Assembly (NCBI RefSeq): GCF_003315075.1
Contig: NZ_QNRJ01000006.1
Coordinates: 62,001-126,000, forward strand
From: Rossellomorea aquimaris
GTDB taxonomy: Bacteria > Bacillota > Bacilli > Bacillales > Bacillaceae_B
Reading direction: 5' to 3'
DNA length: 64,000 nucleotides
Below are positions 38,619-48,890 of the stretch, piece after piece (positions within the stretch are counted from its first letter, which is position 1; each line of letters begins with the position of its first letter). Made by a program: the position numbers and the translations under genes. The notes beneath the pieces are model-generated. The model had not been told where the DNA came from and did not search any database. It was given only the letters and a program-made list of their open reading frames with translations.

Positions 38619-38927
38619 TAAATGTGAACAGAAATTGAAACCTAAGTATGATACATTTATAAAGGTAAGAAGGCATGCTTCTTCCGGTACTTGCAAAACA
38701 TTCAATTCATCATATACATTTAAGATTCATAAAGAATGAACATGAAAGCATTTTCAATTCTAAAAAAATCTTTTATATTTCGACATTCCCTACTAATGTA
38801 GGGTACCAAAACAAGCTTAAAGAATCAAGTAATGGAAAGGTTTGGGCTTATCTTTAGTATTATGTATTATTTTCCCTGAAAAAACAGTATTTAAAACATT
38901 TACTATAAAAGATACGGGAGGAAGAGA

Positions 38928-39416
38928 ATGAGACAACAACAAAGAATTTTCCCAGGAATGATTTTGATCGGGTTCGGAGCATACTTTTACTTACAGCAAG
39001 CGAACATTGTCCTGTTTCAGGAGTTTTTCACATGGCCGACATTATTGATGATTGTTGGACTGGCCTTTCTCGGACAGGGATATGGAGGGAGAGATTATGA
39101 AGCCATATTACCGGGGACGATCCTCGTTGGATTCGGTCTCCATTTTCACGTTGTCAACAAACTGGAAATCTGGCCGGACCACATGGGTACATTCATTCTG
39201 ATCATTGCCTTGGGTTTTCTCCTCAGGTATCAGAAAACGAGAGCAGGGCTATTTCAAGGAGTGCTTTTTTTAACCCTGTCTATCATTCTCTTATTCTATG
39301 ATAAAGTGGTGGGATGGTTTGGCTTCATTGGAGGTAATGTGGAGACTGCCTGGGAATTTTGGCCGATTATCGTTATTGGTATCGGCGTCTACTTATTGTT
39401 TATAAAGAAAAAATAA
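38928..39416 (+). CDS. ysxD: YsxD-like membrane protein (LiaI/LiaF-type transmembrane region)
   Basis: 162 residues with about six hydrophobic stretches arranged as short repeats (FPGMILIGFGAYFYL, LPGTILVGFGLHFHV, WPIIVIGIGVYLLF). Each resembles the LiaI/LiaF transmembrane region found in cell-envelope stress proteins. Function is unknown. GGGAGGAAGAG lies before the ATG. It is divergent from hemA, where B. subtilis has ysxD; the symbol rests mainly on that synteny. It ends at a bidirectional terminator. Confidence 0.75.
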   Translation: MRQQQRIFPGMILIGFGAYFYLQQANIVLFQEFFTWPTLLMIVGLAFLGQGYGGRDYEAILPGTILVGFGLHFHVVNKLEIWPDHMGTFILIIALGFLLRYQKTRAGLFQGVLFLTLSIILLFYDKVVGWFGFIGGNVETAWEFWPIIVIGIGVYLLFIKKK

Positions 39417-39434
39417 TTCTATTTAATCCATAAT

Positions 39435-39463
39435 AAAAGCCCGGAATTCACTCCGGGCTTTTT
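39435..39463. terminator. Bidirectional terminator between ysxD-like gene and ABC transporter
   Basis: AAAAGCCCGG (39435-39444) pairs with CCGGGCTTTT (39453-39462), with T-runs on both strands. It serves both convergent genes. Confidence 0.9.
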
Positions 39464-39473
39464 GTACGGACGA

Positions 39474-40208
39474 TTATAGAACTGAATCCAGAAATTCTCT
39501 TGTCCGCTGCTCTTTTGGAGCGTTGAATAATTCCTGGGGAGGTCCCACTTCCACGATCCTGCCATCGTGCATATACACGACCCAATCGGCTACCTCGCGG
39601 GCAAACCCCATTTCATGGGTCACGACGACCATCGTCATCCCCTCTAAAGCAAGCTCCTTCATGGTAGCCAAAACCTCTCCGACCAATTCAGGGTCCAGTG
39701 CTGAGGTAGGTTCATCGAAGAGCATGATTTCAGGCTTCATGGCAAGTGCCCTTGCAATGGCCACACGCTGTTTCTGTCCTCCGGATAGCTTGGATGGATA
39801 GACATTTTCCTTATCCCCAAGTCCCACCTTTTTTAATAATTCTTTCGCATCCTTTTTTGCTTGGGCCTTCTTCACACCTTTTACGTAAACAGGTGCTTCC
39901 ATCACATTTTCCAGGACCGTTTTGTGAGGGAAAAGGTAGAAATGTTGAAACACCATCCCTACTTTTTGACGGATTTTATTTAAATCATGTGTATCCTGGT
40001 TGACTTCATCGCCCTCGATGACAACCCTTCCATTGTCTTTCAGCTCCAGGAAGTTTAAGCAGCGGAGCAATGTACTCTTCCCTGATCCACTGGCTCCAAT
40101 GAGGCAAACCACGTCACTTTCCTTTACGCTGATATCAATGTCCTTCAATACATGTAAATCACCAAAGGATTTATTTAATTTTTCAACTTTAATCATTTCC
40201 TGACTCAC
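39474..40208 (-). CDS. Polar amino acid ABC transporter, ATP-binding protein
   Basis: About 244 residues of the GlnQ/ArtM type. Walker [13 protein letters not shown]-loop [13 protein letters not shown], signature [15 protein letters not shown], Walker [15 protein letters not shown] and the H-loop VTHEM are intact. It energises uptake through the permease next to it. The start is ambiguous: GTG at 40208 has GGAGG at seven bases, while ATG at 40214 is almost on top of that site. Substrate specificity (Arg, Gln, Cys or other) cannot be told from this subunit. Confidence 0.92.
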   Translation of the reverse strand: MSQEMIKVEKLNKSFGDLHVLKDIDISVKESDVVCLIGASGSGKSTLLRCLNFLELKDNGRVVIEGDEVNQDTHDLNKIRQKVGMVFQHFYLFPHKTVLENVMEAPVYVKGVKKAQAKKDAKELLKKVGLGDKENVYPSKLSGGQKQRVAIARALAMKPEIMLFDEPTSALDPELVGEVLATMKELALEGMTMVVVTHEMGFAREVADWVVYMHDGRIVEVGPPQELFNAPKEQRTREFLDSVL

Positions 40209-40230
40209 ACTCATCCCTCCCTCTTCATTA

Positions 40231-40878
40231 TTAATCACTAACCGACATCCGTTTTTCTATGATATTGACAATCGTTGAGAATACCAGTACCAGAACCAGA
40301 TAATAAATCGCTACAACGAGCAGGTAGGTCATGTAATCGAAATTGTTGGAACCAAGCGTCGTTGCCACACTGAACAATTCGAACATCCCTATGAATGATG
40401 CAAGAGATGAATCCTTTAATGCAATGATGAACTGATTACCCAGTGGCGGCAGGGCCCGTCTGAATGCCTGGGGTAAAATGATCCTTCTCATGGACAATCC
40501 AAGAGACATCCCCAGGGACCGCCCCGCTTCCATCTGTCCTTTATCAATGGATTGAATGGCACCACGGAAAATCTCTGCGATATAAGCCCCATTATGAAAG
40601 GCAAGACCCATCACGACAGACCAGAAGCCTGAGATATTCAGTGAAGTCAATCCGAAATAGAAGATGAAGATCTGAACGATTAATGGTGTACCCCTTACAA
40701 CGAAAATGTATAAATCCGCAATCAGGGACAAAGGCTTGATCCCTGAAATCTTAAGGAAAGCGAAAAACAACCCAATCACAATCGCAATCAGGACAGAAAC
40801 AAAGGTTAATTGGAATGTTAACAACATCCCTTTAAGAAAAACATCATATGTACCGGCAAAGGTTTCTAAAAAGTGCAT
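40231..40878 (-). CDS. Polar amino acid ABC transporter, permease
   Basis: About 215 residues of the HisM/GlnP family with five predicted transmembrane segments. Features include [33 protein letters not shown] and the EAA loop [20 protein letters not shown]. The ATG at 40878 follows GGAGGGA by five bases. It lies between the binding-protein and ATPase genes. A hairpin upstream should lower its level relative to the binding protein. Confidence 0.93.
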   Translation of the reverse strand: MHFLETFAGTYDVFLKGMLLTFQLTFVSVLIAIVIGLFFAFLKISGIKPLSLIADLYIFVVRGTPLIVQIFIFYFGLTSLNISGFWSVVMGLAFHNGAYIAEIFRGAIQSIDKGQMEAGRSLGMSLGLSMRRIILPQAFRRALPPLGNQFIIALKDSSLASFIGMFELFSVATTLGSNNFDYMTYLLVVAIYYLVLVLVFSTIVNIIEKRMSVSD

Positions 40879-40912
40879 GAACTTCCCTCCGTTCAAGTTA
40901 TATCCCCATTAA

Positions 40913-40948
40913 GACAAAAAGCGAATGCGCATAGAAGCACATTCGCTC
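40913..40948 (-). terminator. Attenuating hairpin between binding protein and permease genes
   Basis: AGCGAATG (40920-40927) pairs with CATTCGCT (40940-40947), followed by UUUUUG on the minus strand. Partial termination here is a common way to make more binding protein than permease. Confidence 0.75.
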
Positions 40949-40963
40949 TGTGTCATGCTGCTT

Positions 40964-41746
40964 TTACTCTTTCTCGGGATCTGATGTGATGTCTGTATTG
41001 AAATACTTTTCACTGATTTTCTTCAGCGTTCCGTCTTCTCTTAATGTTTCTAAAGCTTTATTGACTTCATCCAGTAACGCTTCGTTCTCTTTGCTTACAG
41101 CGATGGCTTGCTCACTGCGGCCGATCAGCTCACGTGCTTCGATGTTCAATCCTGCAGCGATCGCTTCTTTCCCTGTAATGAAGTCGGTGATAACGGCATC
41201 GTGCTTGCCTTTATTTAATGCTTCTAATGCGACTACGTCACTATCATATTGTTGAACATTATCCGTTACACCCTGGGCAGTCTCTGCATAAGTAGATCCC
41301 TTGGAAACGGCAATCTCCATTCCTTCCAGGTCATCAAGCGTTTCTACAGTACTGTCCGAACGAACGAAAATCTGCGGACCGGAATAATAATAAGGAGTCG
41401 AGAAGTCTACTTCCTTCAAGCGTTCATCCGTGATCGTATGGCTGGCAACCGCCGCATCAAAACGACCGGATTTCACTCCTTCTACAATTCCTGCAAACTT
41501 AAATTTCTTCTGTTCAGGTTCTAGACCCATTTCTTTCGCAACGGCTTCTGCCACTTCAATATCGAAACCTGACATGGTTCCATCATTATTTGTTACACTG
41601 AATGGCTTAAATTCACCTGAAGCTGCATAAATGAATTTGCCTTCCTCCACTAACTTCGCACCATTTTCCGTTGTGGCTTTGTCGCCGCAGGCTGATAGAA
41701 GAAGCACAGAAATGACTAACAAGACTAGGCTTTTCCAATTCTTCAC
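40964..41746 (-). CDS. Amino acid ABC transporter substrate-binding lipoprotein
   Basis: 260 residues. A lipoprotein signal peptide ends at LLLSACGDK (Cys about 20). The mature part is a family 3 solute-binding protein: GEFKPFSVTNNDGTMSGFDI, VAEAVAKEMGLE, RFDAAVASHTITDERLKEVDF and AVSKGSTYAE. It captures a polar amino acid outside the membrane. The start is GTG at 41746 after AAGGGGG. This three-gene operon lies between ysxD and engB, where B. subtilis has no transporter. Confidence 0.92.
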   Translation of the reverse strand: MKNWKSLVLLVISVLLLSACGDKATTENGAKLVEEGKFIYAASGEFKPFSVTNNDGTMSGFDIEVAEAVAKEMGLEPEQKKFKFAGIVEGVKSGRFDAAVASHTITDERLKEVDFSTPYYYSGPQIFVRSDSTVETLDDLEGMEIAVSKGSTYAETAQGVTDNVQQYDSDVVALEALNKGKHDAVITDFITGKEAIAAGLNIEARELIGRSEQAIAVSKENEALLDEVNKALETLREDGTLKKISEKYFNTDITSDPEKE

Positions 41747-41759
41747 TGGTTAGAGTCCC

Positions 41760-42028
41760 CCTTATGTAGCTTGTAATATTTTTAATCTTTCATAATTTTA
41801 TCAACAAAAGAGAAAATTCTCAAAATTCAAATATAGCTTCCACAGCTTATAATTATCCATTTTAGTGGATGAAGCGGATTCAGCTCGGTTACAGGTACAT
41901 ATGCGTCCCTATCCTTTTATTTCCTTTCATATGCTTTAACATTATAGGCCAATAAACCTTATACGGACTTCAGTAGACCCTCTTTTATACTACTTTTAAG
42001 CTATAGTGGTGCTGTCATTACTTAGTCA
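41760..42028 (-). promoter_or_regulatory. Leader/promoter region of the ABC transporter operon
   Basis: About 270 bases upstream of the binding-protein gene are AT-rich and without a gene. No T-box, SAM or other riboswitch core could be recognised by eye. A promoter is expected but not assignable. Confidence 0.3.
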
Positions 42029-42073
42029 TAAAAAAGAACCGATCTCCACATATGCGGAAATCGGTTCTTTTAA
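42029..42073 (-). terminator. Terminator of the lonA-engB unit
   Basis: A 15-bp near-perfect stem (AAAGAACCGAT... with ATCGGTTCTTT) is followed on the minus strand by UUUUUUAUG. It lies three bases after the engB stop. Confidence 0.88.
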
Positions 42074-42075
42074 GC

Positions 42076-42660
42076 TTATTTATAGTAAGACTTGATGGCG
42101 TCCCAGGCTTTGTCTTTTCCAAGGCCTGTTTCGGAAGAGAACATGATGAGGTCGTCTTCACTGTCCATATTCAGTGTTTCTCTTGTTACTTTAAGGTGCT
42201 TCTGCCATTTGCCTTTCGGGATCTTATCCGCTTTGGTGGCGATGACGATGCATGGAAGCCCATGATGTTTGAGGAAATCATACATCATGACATCATCATT
42301 GGTCGGTGCATGACGCAAGTCCACGATCAGGATAACCGCCCTTAGCTGTTCACGGGAAGTGATGTAGGTTTCAATCATCTTCCCCCATGCTTCCCGTTCT
42401 GTTTTGGATACTTTGGCAAAACCATATCCAGGTACGTCCACATAATAGAGGGTTTCTTCTATTTTATAGAAGTTCAGCGTCTGGGTTTTACCCGGCTTGG
42501 ATGATATCCTTGCCATGCTCTTACGACCGATCATTTTATTGATGAATGAGGATTTCCCTACGTTCGAGCGTCCCGCTAAGGCAAACTCGGGAAGGATATC
42601 GCCAGGATATTGTTCAGGCCTGACTGCACTGATGACTAACTCAACTTGATTTACTTTCAC
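42076..42660 (-). CDS. engB: Ribosome biogenesis GTPase EngB (YsxC/YihA)
   Basis: A 194-residue single-domain GTPase needed for late 50S subunit assembly. G1 [15 protein letters not shown]2/G3 region [13 protein letters not shown] and [12 protein letters not shown]4 ATKADKIPK and G5 MFSSETGLG are all visible. Its start overlaps the lonA stop by four bases (ATGA), so the two are translationally coupled. Normal length. Confidence 0.97.
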   Translation of the reverse strand: MKVNQVELVISAVRPEQYPGDILPEFALAGRSNVGKSSFINKMIGRKSMARISSKPGKTQTLNFYKIEETLYYVDVPGYGFAKVSKTEREAWGKMIETYITSREQLRAVILIVDLRHAPTNDDVMMYDFLKHHGLPCIVIATKADKIPKGKWQKHLKVTRETLNMDSEDDLIMFSSETGLGKDKAWDAIKSYYK

Positions 42661-44981
42661 TTCTTTTCACCTACTAATGCTTTCTCTAAGACTTCATCGA
42701 TATGGGCTACAAGGATGAACGTTAATTCTCCCCTTACACTCTCAGGAATATCGTCAATATCCTTTTCATTATCTTTCGGAAGGATAATCGTTTTAATTCC
42801 GGCACGATGAGCGCTTAATGTTTTTTCTTTCACTCCTCCGATTGGAAGTACTCTTCCTCTCAGAGTCATTTCACCTGTCATTCCTACTTCACGATTGACG
42901 TATTTACCTGTCAGTGCGGATACGAGTGCCGTCGTAATGGTAATCCCTGCTGAAGGACCGTCTTTCGGGACTGCTCCTTCAGGAACGTGGATGTGAATGT
43001 CATGTTTCTCGTGGAATGACTCGTCGATCCCAAGGTCTTTCGCTTTCGAACGAACATAACTAAATGCCGTCTGAGCGGATTCCTTCATGACATCACCCAA
43101 TTTACCTGTCAGTACAAGCTTTCCTTTACCAGGGGCTAAAGATACCTCGATCTGCAAAGTATCTCCGCCAACGGTCGTGTAAGCAAGACCTGTTGAAACT
43201 CCAATTTGGTTTTCTATTTCTGCTTGACCATAACGGAACTTTTTCTTCCCCAGGAACTCTTCAATATTACTGGACGTAATCACGACTCGCTTCTTCTCAC
43301 CAGAGACAATGATCTTCGCCGTTTTTCTACAAAGGGCTGCAAGGTGGCGTTCTAAACTTCTCACCCCTGCCTCTCTTGTGTAATAGCGAACAATATCGAC
43401 AATCGCTTCATCCCTGACTTGAAGCTTCGATTTGTTCAAGCCATGATCTTTGATCTGCTTATCTAATAAATGATGCTTCGCGATATTTAATTTTTCAAGC
43501 TCTGTATAACCTGCAATCGTAATGATCTCCATTCTGTCTCGGAGTGGTCCTGGAATGGTCGATAAATCATTCGCCGTTGCGATGAACATGACCTTCGATA
43601 AATCATACGTTTCTTCAATATAGTGATCACTGAAGTTCGAGTTCTGCTCTGGATCAAGTACTTCGAGCATGGCAGAAGAAGGATCACCTCTGAAGTCACT
43701 TGACATTTTGTCAATTTCATCAAGGAGGAAGACAGGGTTGATGGTACCTGCTTTTTTCATGCCACGAATGATTCTTCCAGGCATCGCACCCACATACGTA
43801 CGTCTGTGACCTCTGATCTCAGATTCATCCCGAACGCCTCCAAGGGAAATCCGGACAAAGTTTCGACCCAGTGATTCAGCCACGGAGCGGGCTAAGCTGG
43901 TTTTCCCGACACCCGGTGGTCCGGCAAGACACAGGATAGGTCCTTTAAGGGATCGAGTTAACTGTTGAACAGCCAAGTATTCAAGCACTCTCTCTTTTAC
44001 CTTTTCAAGGCCATAGTGATCCCGATTTAAGATCTGTTCAGAACGCTTGATATCCAATTGATCTTCTGTTTCCGTCGACCAAGGCAGGGATACAAGCCAT
44101 TCAATGTAATTTCGGATAACAGAGCTTTCAGCAGAGCTTGATGGCACTTTCTCATAGCGCGCTAACTCTTTCAATACGGTTCTTTCTACGTCCTCCGGCA
44201 TATCAGCTTGTTCAATCTTAGACGTTAAATCTTCAATCTCACCGGTTTTTCCTTCTTTGTCGCCTAATTCTTTTTGAATGGCTTTCATTTGCTCCCGTAA
44301 ATAGTACTCTTTTTGGGTTCTTTCCATGGAACGCTTCACACGCTGCCCGATTTTCTTCTCAAGGCTAAGTACTTCTTTTTCATTGTTGATGGTCTCGATC
44401 ACCATTTGGAGCCGCTTCTTAATATCCAGTGTTTCAAGAACGTTTTGCTTTTCTTTCATTTTCAACGGAAGATGGGAGGCGACGATATCCGCCAGTCTAC
44501 CCGGCTCTTCAATGTCTGAAACAGTGGAATACGTTTCTGCTGAAACTTTTTTGGATAGCTTTATGTATTGTTCGAAATAATTCAATAACGTCCTCATTAA
44601 AGCGTCTGTTTCTGATTCTTTCACTTCGGAATCTTTGAATTCCTTGATTTCCACTTCATAAAAGTCTTTTTGCTCAGTAAATGTTTCAATAGACGCCCTG
44701 TTTAAACCTTCAACCAGAACTCTGATCGTTCCATTCGGTAATTTAAGCATCTGCTTTACCTTTGTAAGAGTTCCCATTTCGTAAAAATCTTCTTGTGCTG
44801 GCTCATCTATATTCATATCTCTTTGAGTGGTTAAGAAAATTAAATGATCATCCATCATTGCTTTTTCTAAAGCTTGTACGGAGCGCTCACGTCCAACATC
44901 TAAATGTAAGACCATTGTTGGATACACAAGTAAGCCTCTTAATGGAAGGAGGGGAACCGTTAAATTATTTTGATTTGCCAC
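42657..44981 (-). CDS. lonA: ATP-dependent protease LonA
   Basis: 774 residues, an AAA+ Ser-Lys protease. The N-terminal substrate domain starts [19 protein letters not shown]. The AAA+ module has Walker [20 protein letters not shown] and Walker [10 protein letters not shown]. The catalytic Ser is in [11 protein letters not shown] and the catalytic Lys in [13 protein letters not shown]. The start is GTG at 44981 with GGAGGTG six bases upstream, giving exactly the length I recall for B. subtilis LonA; the 45020 reading is rejected. Confidence 0.97.
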   Translation of the reverse strand: MANQNNLTVPLLPLRGLLVYPTMVLHLDVGRERSVQALEKAMMDDHLIFLTTQRDMNIDEPAQEDFYEMGTLTKVKQMLKLPNGTIRVLVEGLNRASIETFTEQKDFYEVEIKEFKDSEVKESETDALMRTLLNYFEQYIKLSKKVSAETYSTVSDIEEPGRLADIVASHLPLKMKEKQNVLETLDIKKRLQMVIETINNEKEVLSLEKKIGQRVKRSMERTQKEYYLREQMKAIQKELGDKEGKTGEIEDLTSKIEQADMPEDVERTVLKELARYEKVPSSSAESSVIRNYIEWLVSLPWSTETEDQLDIKRSEQILNRDHYGLEKVKERVLEYLAVQQLTRSLKGPILCLAGPPGVGKTSLARSVAESLGRNFVRISLGGVRDESEIRGHRRTYVGAMPGRIIRGMKKAGTINPVFLLDEIDKMSSDFRGDPSSAMLEVLDPEQNSNFSDHYIEETYDLSKVMFIATANDLSTIPGPLRDRMEIITIAGYTELEKLNIAKHHLLDKQIKDHGLNKSKLQVRDEAIVDIVRYYTREAGVRSLERHLAALCRKTAKIIVSGEKKRVVITSSNIEEFLGKKKFRYGQAEIENQIGVSTGLAYTTVGGDTLQIEVSLAPGKGKLVLTGKLGDVMKESAQTAFSYVRSKAKDLGIDESFHEKHDIHIHVPEGAVPKDGPSAGITITTALVSALTGKYVNREVGMTGEMTLRGRVLPIGGVKEKTLSAHRAGIKTIILPKDNEKDIDDIPESVRGELTFILVAHIDEVLEKALVGEKK

Positions 44982-45109
44982 ATATAACACCTCCGAATTT
45001 TGCTCTAAGTCTTTGTACAATTCTAACTTATTTACTAGGTAGTGTCTATTAAATAGGTATTTACAACTTTATTCAATCTCATTACCGCTTATTCCATTTC
45101 TCTTCCATT

Positions 45110-45144
45110 CAAAAACAAACCGATTCGGATAGACCCGAATCGGT
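45110..45144 (-). terminator. Terminator of lonB
   Basis: ACCGATTCGG (45119-45128) pairs with CCGAATCGGT (45135-45144), followed by UUUGUUUUUG on the minus strand. It lies between lonB and lonA, giving lonA its own promoter. Confidence 0.88.
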
Positions 45145-45151
45145 CAACAGT

Positions 45152-46810
45152 CTATACACTTTTCTTATTTTGTTCTGTTATGAGATCCGTTTGCTGTGGC
45201 GTTTCCTTCATAAGAGCAAGATCCAATACTTCTTTAAGCTGTTTCACAGGAATCACTTCAATTCCCTCGATTTCACTTAACATGGCTTGCTGATTATCAT
45301 AAGGGATGATCGCTATTGTGGCACCAGCCAATTTCGCACCCTTCACCTTCGCGGCCACGCCTCCGACTGGTTTAACGAGACCGTGGATACTGATCTCACC
45401 GGTAACAGCAATGGTATGTTTCACTGGGATACGGTAAATGGCAGAGTAGATGCCAAGTGCCATAGCGATTCCGGCAGAAGGTCCGTCTACAGGGACTCCA
45501 CCAGGAAAGTTCACATGGATATCATATTGATCAGCTGGTACTCCCATGGAACGAAGCACCGTAATCACATTTTCGATGGAGCCTTTCGCCATGCTTTTTC
45601 TTCGGACTGATTTACTGCGATCCCCAATGCTTTCTTCTTCCACTATTCCCGTCACATTGATCAGTCCTTTATCCGTTGCCGGGATCACCGTTACTTCAAT
45701 CTCGAGTAGTGAACCCGTATTAGGGCCTGTGACGGCTAACCCATTTACCAGGCCGATTGTTGCTCGTTCATTGATTTTTTTCTGATAGCGGGGAGAAAGC
45801 TGACTGGACTGGATGATCCACTCCAGTTCATGATCAAAGATTTCTTTTCTGTTTTCTGTAATGGCCACTCCAGCCGCAATCTGGACCATATTAACCGCTT
45901 CACGTCCATTACGGGCATAGGAGGCAAGCGTTTCAAGACCCTTGTCACTAATAGCCATCTCCACTTTTTCAACGGCTCTGGCAGCGACTTTTTTCACTTC
46001 ATCATGCTCAAGCTCTCTAAAGAAAACTTCCATACATCTCGAGCGGATGGCAGGCGGAATTTCACTGGGGGTACGGGTGGTCGCACCGATTAAACGGAAA
46101 TCTGCCGGAAGGCCATTTTTGAATATATCATGTATGTGGGTGGGGATTTGATGATTTTCTTCATTATAATAGGCACTTTCAAGAAACACTCTGCGATCTT
46201 CCAGTACTTTTAATAACTTATTCATTTGGATAGGATGCAATTCTCCTATTTCATCAATGAACAATACTCCTCCATGGGCATTTGTTACAGCCCCTTGCTT
46301 CGGCTGGGGAATCCCCGCTTGTCCCATGGCTCCCGCTCCTTGATAGATGGGATCATGAACAGACCCAATCAAAGGATCGGCAATTCCCCGTTCATCGAAA
46401 CGTGCGGTTGTGGCATCCAGTTCAACAAAGACAGCGGCAGGTTTAAAAGGAGATTTTATATTCTTCTTGGCTTCTTCCAGGACCAGGCGGGCAGCTGCGG
46501 TTTTCCCGACTCCGGGCGGACCATAGATGATCACATGCTGAGGGTTCGGACTGCATAAGGCTGCTTTCAAGGCTTTAATTCCATCTTCCTGGCCAACAAT
46601 ATCTTCAAAGCTTGATGGTCTTACTTTTTCTGCAAGAGGTTCAGTTAATGAAATGGATCTCATCTTTCGTAACTCTTCCATTTCTTTTTTTGATTCACGA
46701 TCAATGGAAACTTTTTGCGTTCGCTGATTTTTCAATAGGTTCCAGAAGTACAATCCAATGATGATTCCGAAGAATAATTGGATAAACAAGGCGATGCTAG
46801 TAAAGCTCAT
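45152..46810 (-). CDS. lonB: Membrane-anchored ATP-dependent protease LonB
   Basis: 552 residues. An N-terminal transmembrane segment (about 3-24) is followed by an AAA+ module with Walker [14 protein letters not shown] and Walker B VLFIDEIGELHP, and a Lon protease domain with Ser in PVDGPSAGIAMALG and Lys in KVKGAKLAGA. In B. subtilis LonB is expressed in the forespore under sigma-F. The ATG at 46810 has TTGGAGGGAG upstream; the 46834 reading is less likely. It lies between clpX and lonA. Confidence 0.95.
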   Translation of the reverse strand: MSFTSIALFIQLFFGIIIGLYFWNLLKNQRTQKVSIDRESKKEMEELRKMRSISLTEPLAEKVRPSSFEDIVGQEDGIKALKAALCSPNPQHVIIYGPPGVGKTAAARLVLEEAKKNIKSPFKPAAVFVELDATTARFDERGIADPLIGSVHDPIYQGAGAMGQAGIPQPKQGAVTNAHGGVLFIDEIGELHPIQMNKLLKVLEDRRVFLESAYYNEENHQIPTHIHDIFKNGLPADFRLIGATTRTPSEIPPAIRSRCMEVFFRELEHDEVKKVAARAVEKVEMAISDKGLETLASYARNGREAVNMVQIAAGVAITENRKEIFDHELEWIIQSSQLSPRYQKKINERATIGLVNGLAVTGPNTGSLLEIEVTVIPATDKGLINVTGIVEEESIGDRSKSVRRKSMAKGSIENVITVLRSMGVPADQYDIHVNFPGGVPVDGPSAGIAMALGIYSAIYRIPVKHTIAVTGEISIHGLVKPVGGVAAKVKGAKLAGATIAIIPYDNQQAMLSEIEGIEVIPVKQLKEVLDLALMKETPQQTDLITEQNKKSV

Positions 46811-46952
46811 TCGTCTCCCTCCAAGTAGATACAAGTTGTTATCGGTTAGTATCTCCTTGACCTTGTGGGAATAAACAAAAAAAATCTGGTTCTAAAATGA
46901 GTAAAAATAAGAAATATGGGGGCAATTTCTAAAAGCTACTAAGCATGTAATG

Positions 46953-47078
46953 GTTGATTTCCGCTCCAGGTGCTCGCTTTCCGCGGGGCGTGAGTTGAGC
47001 CTCCTCGGGCTTTGCCCTGTGGGGTCTCAACTTTCCCGCTATTCCCGCAGGAGTCGAGCACCTTCCGCTACAATCAAC
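46953..47078. repeat. 126-bp GC-rich dispersed repeat, copy 1
   Basis: The element begins GTTGATT and ends AATCAAC (terminal inverted repeat). Nested inverted segments include GGTGCTCG / CGAGCACC and GTTGAG / CTCAAC, so it can fold into one long hairpin. It is same-orientation and same-length to the copy at 63434-63559 with three substitutions. It lies between clpX and lonB. The open frame running through it is an artefact of the repeat. Confidence 0.93.
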
Positions 47079-47222
47079 TATGTAGTATTCAATTTGAGTA
47101 TATTAAAAGCTAATTTAAAAAGTTTTTTTAAATTACCATTAATGATTCTTTTCCACCACTTCATCAAATCGCTATCTTTTTTTTCTTTCTGTTCAATATA
47201 TACTCACGCTTTTTGTTTCATT

Positions 47223-47257
47223 AAAAAAGCCAAGAATGAAGGATCATTCTTGGCTTT
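47223..47257 (-). terminator. Terminator of clpX
   Basis: AAAGCCAAGAATG pairs with CATTCTTGGCTTT (13 bp, 6-base loop), followed by a U-run on the minus strand. It lies 11 bases after the clpX stop. Confidence 0.92.
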
Positions 47258-47268
47258 ACTTTAAGCTG

Positions 47269-48540
47269 TTAGGCTGATGTTTTTTCTTCGTTCGGGTCGA
47301 TCATGGTTCCATCTTCGAGCATTAGGTGTGGCGCCGCATCTTCTAGGATGGTTTCTTTTGTAATGATACATTTTTTAATATCATCACGGGAAGGAAGATC
47401 GAACATTACATCCAGCATCATCGTTTCGATGATAGAACGTAGTCCGCGGGCACCCGTTTTACGCTCGATTGCTTTTTTAGAGATTTCAAGCAGGGCATCT
47501 TCAGTGAACTCAAGCTCGACATCATCTAGTTCAAGCATTTTTTGATATTGTTTCACTAGCGCATTTTTTGGTTTTGTCAGGATTTCAACAAGTGCTTCTT
47601 CATCAAGAGGCTCAAGGCTTGAAATCACAGGTAAACGACCGATGAATTCTGGAATCAATCCAAACTTCAATAGATCTTCAGGTACAACTTTAGAAAGAAG
47701 GGATTTATCTTCTTTAACTTCTGCGTTTTTAGGATCAGAACCGAAACCAATCACCTTTTGACCTAGACGGCGTTTAATGATTTGTTCGATTCCATCGAAT
47801 GCTCCACCACAAATGAATAGTACATTGGACGTATCGATTTGGATGAATTCCTGATGAGGATGCTTACGACCACCCTGAGGGGGAACGCTTGCTACCGTAC
47901 CTTCAAGAATTTTCAGAAGTGCCTGCTGAACACCTTCACCTGAAACGTCTCTAGTGATGGATGGATTTTCAGATTTACGTGCTACTTTATCGATTTCATC
48001 GATGTAGATGATACCTTTTTCAGCTTTTTCAACATCGTAATCAGCTGCCTGGATCAATTTCAATAGAATATTCTCTACGTCTTCCCCTACGTAACCAGCT
48101 TCAGTTAGTGAAGTGGCGTCCGCAATGGCGAAAGGAACGTTAAGAATACGAGCAAGTGTTTGAGCCAGTAATGTTTTACCGCTACCTGTCGGCCCGATCA
48201 TCGCAATATTACTCTTGGACAGTTCAACGTCATCGACTTTACTGCTTGAGTTGATACGCTTGTAGTGGTTGTATACAGCTACAGCCAGGGATTTCTTTGC
48301 CTGGTCCTGACCAATTACGTATTCGTCCAGTATTTCCCGAATTTCACGAGGTTTCGGAACGTCTTTAAATTCTACTTCTTCTTCCGTACCAAGCTCTTCT
48401 TCTACGATCTCTGTGCAAAGTTCGATACATTCATCACAGATGTATACACCTGGTCCAGCGACTAGTTTACGAACTTGGTCTTGTGTTTTTCCGCAAAAAG
48501 AACATTTTAGTTGTCCTTTTTCATCATTAAATTTAAACAA
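47269..48540 (-). CDS. clpX: ATP-dependent Clp protease ATP-binding subunit ClpX
   Basis: A 423-residue AAA+ unfoldase partner of ClpP. The N-terminal zinc-binding domain has CSFCGK and CDECIELC (about 13-41). Walker A is [15 protein letters not shown], Walker [10 protein letters not shown], the pore loop GYVGEDVE, and the IGF-type ClpP loop appears in KVIGFGSD. Sensor 2 lies in [10 protein letters not shown]. It is preceded by a 557-base gene-free stretch with a palindrome and a cloverleaf element. Confidence 0.98.
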   Translation of the reverse strand: MFKFNDEKGQLKCSFCGKTQDQVRKLVAGPGVYICDECIELCTEIVEEELGTEEEVEFKDVPKPREIREILDEYVIGQDQAKKSLAVAVYNHYKRINSSSKVDDVELSKSNIAMIGPTGSGKTLLAQTLARILNVPFAIADATSLTEAGYVGEDVENILLKLIQAADYDVEKAEKGIIYIDEIDKVARKSENPSITRDVSGEGVQQALLKILEGTVASVPPQGGRKHPHQEFIQIDTSNVLFICGGAFDGIEQIIKRRLGQKVIGFGSDPKNAEVKEDKSLLSKVVPEDLLKFGLIPEFIGRLPVISSLEPLDEEALVEILTKPKNALVKQYQKMLELDDVELEFTEDALLEISKKAIERKTGARGLRSIIETMMLDVMFDLPSRDDIKKCIITKETILEDAAPHLMLEDGTMIDPNEEKTSA

Positions 48541-48890
48541 TGATTTTCACCCCTTAGTTAAAACTTCATAAAATCGTGCTCTGTTTTCAATAAACGAACG
48601 ATTTCTTACATCCCATTACCTAAAGTTATGTACTGCATTTTATCATATTATATGTTCGTAAAGAAATTGATACGATTCTTAAGAATCATCTTATTATGTA
48701 ACACGCATTTTAGCAAATATTTTACATTGCTAGTTAGTATCTTGTCCAATTGAAGTCAGGTAATGTAAGAAATCTAATTATGTATGTTCCTGGTGAAAAA
48801 TAATGCAACCCCGTTTAATAAGCTTTTTCCAAAAAAAGTGGTTCTTATTCTTGTTTGATAAAACAATTAAAACTTATTAAGTGAAGCTTA
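48541..48890 (-). promoter_or_regulatory. clpX upstream region with 14-bp palindrome
   Basis: An AT-rich stretch without a gene. The minus strand offers TGATAAAAT as a possible extended -10. A perfect palindrome, GATTCTTAAGAATC (48674-48687), lies upstream of it and could be an operator. No CtsR (GGTCAAA repeat) or CIRCE site was seen. Confidence 0.4.

Noticed and set aside
37197-38705. Long form of HemA with 52 extra N-terminal residues
   Set aside because: The extension is not family-like and has no Shine-Dalgarno sequence, while the start at 38549 has GGGGGTG and the expected [10 protein letters not shown]-terminus.
38548-38857. Overlapping plus-strand frames upstream of ysxD
   Set aside because: They cover the hemA promoter, lack ribosome binding sites and have low-complexity translations.
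42657-46810. lonA and lonB as a recent tandem duplication
   Set aside because: They differ in architecture (LonB has a membrane anchor and no Lon N-terminal domain) and the pair is an old, standard Bacillus arrangement.
46950-47264. Open frame of 104 codons on the plus strand
   Set aside because: It starts inside the 126-bp repeat. The same frame appears in the second copy, and there is no ribosome binding site or family similarity. It is an artefact of the GC-rich repeat.
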